From NCBI GenBank assembly GCA_014695295.1, contig JACJNY010000007.1:62001-126000 (forward strand): a DNA stretch of 64,000 bases. Direction: 5' to 3'. The position numbers and the translations under genes are program-made. The stretch comes from Microcoleus sp. FACHB-61. GTDB taxonomy: Bacteria > Cyanobacteriota > Cyanobacteriia > Cyanobacteriales > Microcoleaceae. Shown here piece after piece: positions 1 through 8,592 of the stretch. Numbering within the stretch: position 1 is the first letter of the stretch; each line of letters starts with the position of its first letter. Below the pieces are notes generated by a model, which saw only the letters and a list, made by a program, of their open reading frames with translations, did not search any database and was not told the DNA's origin.

Positions 1-44
1 CAATAGATTAGCTCGCTAATTAGCGATGCTCCTGAGAAACAAAT

Positions 45-938
45 ATGCTTTTAACACGTCCACTACAAGCGTTTGGAGCAATCTTCAGGCACCAACCTTC
101 TACAAATAGATCGTCGATCGAACAAAAAAGCATTAATAGTTACTTGGAGGAGAATATTCATCCCGCTGTAAACGAACAAATTGACTGGTATATCCAAATG
201 GAAATGTTAATGAGTAACGCTAAATCTTCCTGCACCGATGAAGAGATTACTGCTTGGCTGCGCGGATTGCTGACAATTGCTTGGGCAGACGGCAACTTTG
301 ACGAAGACGAGCAAAAAATGATTGCGGATTTCACTCAGGATGAAGTACATCCGGTATCTTTTGAGGCTGATTTTGAACCCATTACAGCAGAGGAACTAGC
401 CTCTGCGTTAGGGGAAGACACCGCCAAAGGTGAGAATTTTTTGAGGACAGCAGTAATGGTAGCCTTGGCAGACGGTACATACTCGCTCAGCGAAGACGAG
501 GTAATCTACAAGTTTTGCACAGCTTTGGGTCAGAACGTCGAGGCGATCGAAGCTCTGCGACACACTATCGAAGACAGCAAGTGCGATCCGCAGGGGCCCA
601 GCAGCCAAATAGTCTTTGATGCGAATGTCGCCCCCGTCGCCGGAACACCCCTTTCATCTCGGCTACCTAAACCTCACCAAAAAAATGTCCTGCAACCCGT
701 CAAAGACTGGCTTGACGCCTGGGAAATTCACGACCCCAAGCTGGCACACTTTGTCTGCAAAATGATTCCGCCGCAGTGTCCGTTTGAGCGAGATGTCGTG
801 TTATTCGGACGCAAAATCGTGCACATTCCGGCGATGTGCAAGATTAACCCGCTTTACGAACAGTTGGTAGGGATGCGCTTTCGAGCTCTCTGCTATTTGG
901 CAGATGAATGTAAGGAAGATGTATCGTCATATTGTTAG
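45..938 (+). CDS. TerB-like domain protein with C-terminal Mo-nitro_C domain
   Basis: A 297-residue soluble protein. The middle (about residues 60-180) shows two acidic helical repeats with the TerB-type signatures LLTIAWADGNFDEDE and MVALADGTYSLSEDE, typical of tellurite-resistance TerB-like modules that may bind metal. Residues about 215-297 match the cyanobacterial 'Mo-dependent nitrogenase C-terminal' domain (key stretches KDWLDAWEIHDPKLAHFVC, QCPFERD, KINPLYEQLVG, RFRALCYLADEC). Despite its name that domain occurs in many cyanobacteria without nitrogenase, and no nif gene is near. ATG start; no operon partner, since obgE lies 577 bases downstream. Function is unknown; domain calls are from motif memory. 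Confidence 0.75.
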   Translation: MLLTRPLQAFGAIFRHQPSTNRSSIEQKSINSYLEENIHPAVNEQIDWYIQMEMLMSNAKSSCTDEEITAWLRGLLTIAWADGNFDEDEQKMIADFTQDEVHPVSFEADFEPITAEELASALGEDTAKGENFLRTAVMVALADGTYSLSEDEVIYKFCTALGQNVEAIEALRHTIEDSKCDPQGPSSQIVFDANVAPVAGTPLSSRLPKPHQKNVLQPVKDWLDAWEIHDPKLAHFVCKMIPPQCPFERDVVLFGRKIVHIPAMCKINPLYEQLVGMRFRALCYLADECKEDVSSYC

Positions 939-1515
939 TAGGAGAGGGTAATTGCGAATTGCTAATTCGTTCCTGGGCGCACAAGCTCTATCTGTAGGGT
1001 GCGCCCACAAGCAGTTTTCCGCTATAGTTAGCACGTTAAATCAGTATTTGCAGAACTCGTGTAATTAGCAATTGCTAATTGGCAGTAGAGGATTGGCGAT
1101 GATTTAGAAACCTAATTTTTCCACAAAAAAACATTTTTACAGCTATCCGCCCCCTTATAAAAATTCGGCTTATTCAGTTTTTGTGCGTGAGTCCTGCTAT
1201 TATTAAATCGGCTTTGATAATACTAATTAAACAAAAGTTTTGGTACAATTCTCAATTTTATACAAATTATTAAAAGCAGATTTAGGAGCCGGACACGGCA
1301 GTGCAGTTTCCCTACAGATGCTCTGGTAGAATCTCTGGCTCTGCACTACTTTTCAGAATTGGTATAATTATATTTCTCCGACAACAGTAAATCGCGACTA
1401 AACTTGGCTTTCGTCGGCCGACGCGGACGGAAGGAAAAGGGCAATATGGTACTTGGATCTGGTATCATAATAAGTAATGACTATTGACTGCTGACTATTG
1501 ACTACTGACTAAATT
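939..1515. other. Intergenic region with repeat debris
   Basis: No reading frame is convincing here. It holds a degenerate REP-type palindrome near 1293-1318 (GGACACGGCAGTGCAG then TTTCCCTAC), related to the arrays near 42.6-44.7 kb, and a short tandem run of the motif TGACTATTGACTGC/TACTGACTA around 1478-1511 just before obgE. The segment CCCTACAGATGCTC...GCACTACTTTTC also recurs near 26.75-26.81 kb. Confidence 0.6.
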
Positions 1516-2556
1516 ATGCAATTTATCGATCGAGCAGATATTCAAGTCGCAGCCGGCAAAGGCGGCGACGGCATGGTAGCTTTTCGCAGAGAAAAGTATG
1601 TACCGGCGGGCGGGCCGAGCGGCGGCACCGGCGGGCGGGGCGGTTCTGTGTTTATGGTAGCGGTGGAAAGCCTGCAAACGCTGCTGGATTTTCAGTACAA
1701 CCGGATTTTTAAAGCTGAAGACGGGAAGCGCGGCGCGCCGAAGAATATGACTGGGGCTTCTGGGGAAGATCGCACGATCGAAGTTCCCTGCGGTACAGTT
1801 GTTTACGACGCGGAAACTCAGGCAATCTTAGCAGATTTAGTGACACCCGGGCAGACTTTTTGCGTTGCCCAAGGCGGCAAAGGCGGTTTGGGGAATAAGT
1901 GTTTTCTGACCAATTCTAACCGCGCTCCCGATTATGCGATGCCGGGAAAAGAAGGAGAACACAAATTTTTGCGTTTGGAATTGAAGCTGTTAGCTGAAGT
2001 GGGAATTCTCGGGATGCCGAATGCTGGCAAATCCACGTTAATTTCAGCTTTGTCTGCGGCTCGCCCCAAGATAGCAGATTATCCGTTTACAACTTTAGTC
2101 CCGAATTTGGGCGTAGTCAGAAAACCGACCGGCGACGGTACTGTTTTTGCTGATATTCCGGGATTGATTGAGGGAGCTCACGAAGGTGCTGGTTTGGGTT
2201 ACGAGTTTTTGCGGCACATTGAACGAACTCGGTTGCTGCTGCATCTGATCGATATTACCGATGAAGATCCGATCGCCAATTACGTCACAATTCAGGAAGA
2301 ATTAAAGGCTTACAGGCGTGGTTTAGCCGATAAACCGCAGATTTTGGCTTTTAATAAGGTAGATGCGATCGACCTCGAAAGCGAAGAAATCGGTAATTTA
2401 ATCAGCCGACTTAAAGAAATTAGCGGCGCTCCTGTTTTGTTGATTTCCGCTGTTAGTAGAGTTGGATTGGATGAATTGATGCAGCAAGTTTGGCAAAAAC
2501 TTGACGAGATGAACGAGAAAGAGGCGGCGGAACTCGAAGCCGTCGCGAGTGTTTAA
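1516..2556 (+). CDS. obgE: GTPase Obg/CgtA
   Basis: A 346-residue Obg-family GTPase acting in 50S ribosome assembly and stress control in the cytoplasm. Residues 1-158 form the glycine-rich Obg fold (GKGGDGMVAFRREKYVP, GGPSGGTGGRGG). The G domain follows, with G1 GMPNAGKST (166-174), G3 DIPG and G4 NKVD. The C-terminal extension found in some Obg proteins is absent, leaving only an acidic tail, as usual in cyanobacteria. The start ATG precedes the canonical MQFIDRADI. The gene stands alone; the CRISPR leader begins directly downstream. Confidence 0.97.
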   Translation: MQFIDRADIQVAAGKGGDGMVAFRREKYVPAGGPSGGTGGRGGSVFMVAVESLQTLLDFQYNRIFKAEDGKRGAPKNMTGASGEDRTIEVPCGTVVYDAETQAILADLVTPGQTFCVAQGGKGGLGNKCFLTNSNRAPDYAMPGKEGEHKFLRLELKLLAEVGILGMPNAGKSTLISALSAARPKIADYPFTTLVPNLGVVRKPTGDGTVFADIPGLIEGAHEGAGLGYEFLRHIERTRLLLHLIDITDEDPIANYVTIQEELKAYRRGLADKPQILAFNKVDAIDLESEEIGNLISRLKEISGAPVLLISAVSRVGLDELMQQVWQKLDEMNEKEAAELEAVASV

Positions 2557-2826
2557 TCGCTTTCCGGTTCCTGGAATTTCCGTGAATGGGTAGGTGTTTT
2601 TTTGAGGGGGTCAAATCTTTCGGCTGTATGGCTTGTGCGGCAAGGGTTTGAGCCTCTATGCTGAAAAAAACGGTTCACGGAAACGCTGAAATTATTGCTG
2701 TGTATAGCTTTGATGGTTGTTGAAAATTTTGTCTCTTGACAGGGCGGTGGCTGAAATGATATTTTGTAGGTGCTTCACGGAACTGTACCTTGAAAACTAA
2801 ATACTGTAAGGCTTCTGGCACGGGCG
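2557..2826 (+). promoter_or_regulatory. CRISPR leader with candidate promoter
   Basis: The 270 bases between obgE and the first repeat are non-coding and T/G-rich, and are placed as the leader because the opposite array end carries the degenerate repeats. A promoter is visible: TTGACA at 2736-2741, an 18-base gap and TATTTT at 2760-2765, which would start transcription about 50 bases before repeat 1. The nonamer TTCACGGAA occurs at 2674-2682 and 2774-2782, exactly 100 bases apart, and inverted (TTCCGTGAA) at 2578-2586. The leader assignment is inference; the motifs are seen. Confidence 0.7.
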
Positions 2827-5800
2827 GCCGAAATCAACCTAAACCCCTATCAGGGATTGAAACTAAGAAAGTTCCATTTTCAGCAATAAAGTATTGTGCC
2901 GAAATCAACCTAAACCCCTATCAGGGATTGAAACTCGGATACCGTGCGGGGATGGAAAATCCCGCCGGGGTTCGTGCCGAAATCAACCTAAACCCCTATC
3001 AGGGATTGAAACAAAAGGAAGCGTGGACTTGGCAAATTCTCTTAAAAAGCCGAAATCAACCTAAACCCCTATCAGGGATTGAAACCCCAATAATCACGAC
3101 CATTGCGTGGGGCGGAATAGCCTGAGCCGAAATCAACCTAAACCCCTATCAGGGATTGAAACATTCAGCACCCCCTTGAGGTCGATCACAGCATCATGCC
3201 GAAATCAACCTAAACCCCTATCAGGGATTGAAACTTTCGGTAAGCTTCGGCGATCGACTTGGCAACTATGCTCTGAGCCGAAATCAACCTAAACCCCTAT
3301 CAGGGATTGAAACCTACGGCTTGAAGGAAGGGGATTAACATAAGCGGACGCCGAAATCAACCTAAACCCCTATCAGGGATTGAAACATCGTGGATGATTA
3401 CCACCCCATTGGAGCAATTCAGCCCCGGGCCGAAATCAACCTAAACCCCTATCAGGGATTGAAACTTTTATGAGGATTTTCGATTCGCTCTTTTTTTGGC
3501 CGAAATCAACCTAAACCCCTATCAGGGATTGAAACATCTGCAAACCTCAGCAGCGAATCTACGCAAGAAGCAAGCCGAAATCAACCTAAACCCCTATCAG
3601 GGATTGAAACTATTCATCATCTAAGCAAGCCCGGTAATTCCATGCCGAAATCAACCTAAACCCCTATCAGGGATTGAAACCGGCATCACCCAAAGCTCGA
3701 TCGGCAAAGTACAAGGTGCCACCAACAAAGCCGAAATCAACCTAAACCCCTATCAGGGATTGAAACTCGGTAGCAAGTTGAATCTGTCGGCGCAGCCGCT
3801 TGCCGAAATCAACCTAAACCCCTATCAGGGATTGAAACGATGCCTTTTTCCCACAAGGGTCAGACAGCAGAGGAAGCCGAAATCAACCTAAACCCCTATC
3901 AGGGATTGAAACAATCGGGTGCGGAATCGCTGAGGATAGCACCGCATCCACGCCGAAATCAACCTAAACCCCTATCAGGGATTGAAACACCGTTGTATTT
4001 CGGCTCTCGGGTGGCGGTTTTTCTTGGCCGAAATCAACCTAAACCCCTATCAGGGATTGAAACTGGACTTGTCCCCAGACCTGCCTACATCAAATATAGC
4101 CGAAATCAACCTAAACCCCTATCAGGGATTGAAACTTACGGTAAGGCCTTGGCAATTCTGGAAGAAAAAAACGCAACGCCGAAATCAACCTAAACCCCTA
4201 TCAGGGATTGAAACTATGATTCTGTTTGGCGCCGTCGGCTCATAGCTACTTACGAGCCGAAATCAACCTAAACCCCTATCAGGGATTGAAACGTGGAATT
4301 CTGCTTTAAAATGCCTCGGGCCATCGCCGAAATCAACCTAAACCCCTATCAGGGATTGAAACTTGAGGTAATAAGTGAGCGAGGAAATGTCATATTTCAG
4401 CCGAAATCAACCTAAACCCCTATCAGGGATTGAAACAAGCTGACACCCATAGCCTTCGCATTAGCCAAAATCAGCCGAAATCAACCTAAACCCCTATCAG
4501 GGATTGAAACAATTAATTATTGATTATTTATACGAATTTTACAATGAGCCGAAATCAACCTAAACCCCTATCAGGGATTGAAACGCTTCCAAAAGTCGAT
4601 CGCCTGATGGGTTTCCCCCGTGTTCAAGCCGAAATCAACCTAAACCCCTATCAGGGATTGAAACATTGGCAAACGGCCTTATAGAAAGAAGTGGACTGAG
4701 CCGAAATCAACCTAAACCCCTATCAGGGATTGAAACGAACAGTGGGAAGATTTAAAGGTTGTCGGCGTCCCGCCGAAATCAACCTAAACCCCTATCAGGG
4801 ATTGAAACGCAGCAGTGGGATGCCGATGACATTAAGCAAGTCGTTTAGCCGAAATCAACCTAAACCCCTATCAGGGATTGAAACGCCGAGGACGTTGATT
4901 GCTGCGGCCAATTTTGGGATCTCGCCGAAATCAACCTAAACCCCTATCAGGGATTGAAACATCGATGTCAATTTGATCGGCGTGGTTTACTCTTGTTGCC
5001 GAAATCAACCTAAACCCCTATCAGGGATTGAAACTCGCCTCGCCGGAGGCTGGCACATCAAACCAGGCAGAGCCGAAATCAACCTAAACCCCTATCAGGG
5101 ATTGAAACGTATTTGTGATTCTAATTAGATCACTGAAAGTTTTGCCGAAATCAACCTAAACCCCTATCAGGGATTGAAACTCTTCGTACTCGTCGCTGCG
5201 GTAAGCTCCGGTGCACCACGCCGAAATCAACCTAAACCCCTATCAGGGATTGAAACCCGGCAAAAGCTAGGGCGACAACCAACGGAAAATTAGCCGAAAT
5301 CAACCTAAACCCCTATCAGGGATTGAAACTCGCTCGGTAGCACAGAAAATCGGTAGTGGCTAATATTCGCCGAAATCAACCTAAACCCCTATCAGGGATT
5401 GAAACCGCTATGGGTATGCAGCATTTACACCCTATCCACTGCCGAAATCAACCTAAACCCCTATCAGGGATTGAAACTTTCTTTGTCTTGATTGCGGTCA
5501 ATTATTGTAACGGCCGAAATCAACCTAAACCCCTATCAGGGATTGAAACGATGAAAAAGAAGGAGATATCGAGATTACAGTGCTTTCTGCCGAAATCAAC
5601 CTAAACCCCTATCAGGGATTGAAACTAAGCCTGCCTCTAGTTGCTGGGATTCGGCGACAAACTCACCGCCGAAATCAACCTAAACCCCTATCAGGGATTG
5701 AAACTTTTAGCCCGCACTTCTACTTTCGATTTCGCACCTCGCAAGCCGAAATCAACCTAAACCCCTATCAGGGATTGAAACCGACGGGGGCTAGCCTACT

Positions 5801-7452
5801 GATTGACGGCCGCATAAGCCGAAATCAACCTAAACCCCTATCAGGGATTGAAACTGAGCTTAACCGGGGCATTTATTCGCCCCCAACTTTGGGGGGGGCT
5901 ATATTTAAGCCGAAATCAACCTAAACCCCTATCAGGGATTGAAACGACGAATTGCCAGGGGAAATCATGATAGCCGTGCGACATTCAAGGCCGAAATCAA
6001 CCTAAACCCCTATCAGGGATTGAAACAATGAAGTAGAGCCAATGCTAATCAAAATGGCGTTGAGTGCCATTGCGCCGAAATCAACCTAAACCCCTATCAG
6101 GGATTGAAACACAATGCGGATAGTTTTTCCTTGCCAATACTCTTGCCGAAATCAACCTAAACCCCTATCAGGGATTGAAACTTTTTTTAGGCAATTGGCA
6201 CGTACCACTTTTTAAGCCGAAATCAACCTAAACCCCTATCAGGGATTGAAACGAAACTCCTCATTCTTGGCTAACAGTAACAATCCAAGCCGAAATCAAC
6301 CTAAACCCCTATCAGGGATTGAAACCTTTAACTAGCTCACCTGTTGGGCATTGAATGTTGCCGAAATCAACCTAAACCCCTATCAGGGATTGAAACAGTA
6401 GATTCTCATCATTCTTATCTTCACTACAATACCAAGCGCCGAAATCAACCTAAACCCCTATCAGGGATTGAAACGTTCAAGGCTTAATTAGGAGTGAAGG
6501 AGGAAAGATTAAGCCGAAATCAACCTAAACCCCTATCAGGGATTGAAACGTACTTCTGTAACTCTTTCTGCAACCTGTGCAACCTGTGCGCCGAAATCAA
6601 CCTAAACCCCTATCAGGGATTGAAACCCGCCGCCATAATCTTTCTGCGTTCCGGGCGAGCGCCGAAATCAACCTAAACCCCTATCAGGGATTGAAACTTA
6701 TGGATGGTAGGAATCGGCGCTAGAAATAGCGATAAGCCGAAATCAACCTAAACCCCTATCAGGGATTGAAACTTTTAAACGAAGTAGTGGAAGAAAGCCT
6801 TAATCAAGGTTCCCCGTAGCCGAAATCAACCTAAACCCCTATCAGGGATTGAAACGACAATGAAAATCCCTCCAAAGATTCGCAGTCTATGTCGCCGAAA
6901 TCAACCTAAACCCCTATCAGGGATTGAAACTATGGCTTTTATCCATTTTGCGTCTTTTCATTGCCGCTTGCCGAAATCAACCTAAACCCCTATCAGGGAT
7001 TGAAACGCTGCATCACTGAAAAGGAAGCAGCGGTTGAGCCGAAATCAACCTAAACCCCTATCAGGGATTGAAACTTGGGTAAAACCAGAACCGAAAAAAG
7101 CAGTAGGTAAAGCCGAAATCAACCTAAACCCCTATCAGGGATTGAAACCAAACCTACGTAGAAGCAGCATGGCGTGGGAGTATGGCCGAAATCAACCTAA
7201 ACCCCTATCAGGGATTGAAACTAAACGATTAAACGAAGTAGAGCGAAACCTTTGGAATGGAGCCGAAATCAACCTAAACCCCTATCAGGGATTGAAACTC
7301 GTACCAAAAATTGTCAGGCGCTCCAAAAGGCTGGCCGGAATCAACCTAAATCCCTATCAGGGATTGAAACTAACTTAATTGCTTCTACTTTGGGGTAGTA
7401 GGGGTCGTGGGTTCAGCCGGAATAAACCTAAAGCCCTATCAGGGATTGAAAT
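2827..7452 (+). CRISPR. CRISPR array, 62 repeats, 61 spacers
   Basis: A 37-base repeat begins GCCGAAATCAACC and ends GGGATTGAAAC. It recurs 62 times with unique spacers, mostly 33-43 bases. The first 60 repeats are identical as read. Repeat 61 (7334-7370) has two substitutions, and repeat 62 (7416-7452) has several and ends AAAT, marking the old trailer end. The terminal ATTGAAAC fits the 8-base 5' handle of crRNAs from Cas6-dependent class 1 systems (types I and III, known), so transcription should run on the plus strand. Unusually long spacers lie at 3681-3729 (49), 5855-5908 (54) and 6027-6073 (47). No cas gene occurs in the window, so the machinery must be elsewhere. The many small reading frames inside (AEINLNPYQGLK, RNQPKPLSGIET) are translations of the repeat, not genes. 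Confidence 0.99.
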
Positions 7453-7558
7453 TGGATTCAGTGCCAAAAAAACTTGGGAAATTACACTCGATCGTACAAG
7501 AAAATCAGCAAATTTTCTTGAGGCTTGGTATCGCTATTTTGGCAATTCAAACCGATGA
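7453..7558 (+). pseudogene. DUF4160 C-terminal remnant
   Basis: Immediately after the last degenerate CRISPR repeat the plus strand reads DSVPKKLGKLHSIVQENQQIFL, then after a one-base frameshift EAWYRYFGNSNR and a stop at 7556-7558. This resembles the C-terminus of DUF4160 proteins (helix ending near an ...EAWxxYFG motif), which are commonly encoded just upstream of DUF2442 proteins, as here. Everything N-terminal is missing, replaced by the CRISPR array. The assignment rests on a short segment plus gene order. Confidence 0.5.
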
Positions 7559-7886
7559 GAGACTTCAGCAACTCCATTTTACCCAAGACACAATTAGCCT
7601 CGATTTGATGGATGGGCCAACCATTACCGTTCCTCTAGTTTCCTATCCCCGATCGCTGAATGCGACACCCGCACAGCGCCAGAAGTTGCAAGTATGCGGA
7701 GGTGGTGAGGGCATTCATTGAGAAGAAATCGATCGGGATCTCAGTACCGAAAGAATGTTGCGTGGATCGCCCCCTCCCAAAGCTCAATCAATGATTTCTC
7801 TAATCGGGCGATCGCTATTCCACAAGTTCAGCCCTGGCCGCATCAACACCAAGAAACCGGGTTTTTTACGGTTTCTGGGGCTGTAA
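7539..7886 (+). pseudogene. DUF2442 protein, nonsense-mutated
   Basis: From a TTG at 7539 the frame reads QTDERLQQLHFTQDTISLDLMDG, then VPLVSYPRSLNATPAQRQ and GGGEGIH, the recognisable DUF2442 order. In the family the next residue is the W of GIHW; here the codon is TGA (7719-7721). Reading through gives EEIDRDLSTERMLRG and continues to TAA at 7884-7886, so a single TGG to TGA change broke the gene. It overlaps the end of the DUF4160 remnant, as such pairs often do. DUF4160/DUF2442 pairs are thought to be toxin-antitoxin-like; that role is not shown here. Confidence 0.75.
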
Positions 7887-7915
7887 CAAAGTATTTCGTG
7901 AAAAACCCGGTTTCT
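7852..7915. repeat. Inverted repeat of the AAACCGGGTTT family
   Basis: Arms AGAAACCGGGTTTTT (7852-7866) and AAAAACCCGGTTTCT (7901-7915) are perfectly complementary with a 34-base loop. The same palindromic word recurs singly or in pairs near 8392, 20707-20808, 29703-29883, 35531-35559 and 63061-63124. The T-tracts could act as intrinsic terminators. Confidence 0.7.
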
Positions 7916-7944
7916 GAACACCGGTGAGTAAGTCGGAAGTATTG

Positions 7945-8346
7945 TTAAATAGGGTTTGAGTTGCGAATTTGCCCGTTGTAATCGACTCTCACCCTTCCAT
8001 CTTGAGAAACCGTAACAACCGTCTCTACAGTATAGACAGACGAACCAGGCTTGTAACCCTTAAAAGTAAAAGTCCAAGTTCCATCGCCATTGTCAACAAA
8101 CGGCGATTCTTTAGAAGTACCGTGCATAGAAGCTTCAGCTCGATAGTTGCCTAAACCCCCATTAGCAATTTCTGCAGCTTGACGGGCTAAGTTTTTCGCC
8201 CGATTGAGTTCGATATTATTGTTAATCACTCTCACGCCGTCGGTCTCATATTCAGGAGCAGGACCGGGATTGCTCAAGGCGGGGGAGACTCCAACAGCTA
8301 AAGTTGAAAGCGCTACCAAACAAGCAAGTCGGATGTTTAGTTTCAT
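7945..8346 (-). CDS. Small secreted protein of unknown function
   Basis: A 133-residue protein. The ATG at 8346 is chosen because it opens directly onto a clean Sec signal peptide (MKLNIRLACLVALSTLAVGVSPALS, cleavage probably after ALS); the frame extends further upstream without such a signal. The mature part is a compact polar domain with WTFTFKGYKPGSSVYTVETVVTVSQDGRVRVDYNG, which looks like beta-hairpins. I do not recognise a family. It is followed at its 3' side by the long inverted repeat 7852-7915. Confidence 0.65.
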   Translation of the reverse strand: MKLNIRLACLVALSTLAVGVSPALSNPGPAPEYETDGVRVINNNIELNRAKNLARQAAEIANGGLGNYRAEASMHGTSKESPFVDNGDGTWTFTFKGYKPGSSVYTVETVVTVSQDGRVRVDYNGQIRNSNPI

Positions 8347-8592
8347 AATACAAGCTGATTTATAGTTTGTAAACTCTACACGAGTTGCGCTAAAAAACCC
8401 GGAACAGCCACAAATTGTCTGAGCAACCTCCAAGCGTTGACCCGAGTCAAATTCTGTCACCTTGTTGCGGCGGGTTTTGTACTGAAATTGTTTGCGGATT
8501 GGAATATTTCACGTCTTACCCGCCCCGAAGTTGTCTTGAATATATAATAGCCTATCAATCGAACATCATATCAAGCATCAATTTAATTTTAT

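Noticed and set aside
2790..7378. Many small plus-strand reading frames across the CRISPR array with repeated peptides such as AEINLNPYQGLK and RNQPKPLSGIET
   Set aside because: They are translations of the 37-base repeat in different frames; spacers break them at random and no start signals are present.
7718..7927. Independent 69-codon gene after the DUF2442 region
   Set aside because: It is out of frame with the DUF2442 continuation and ends in the AAACCGGGTTT repeat; no family features.
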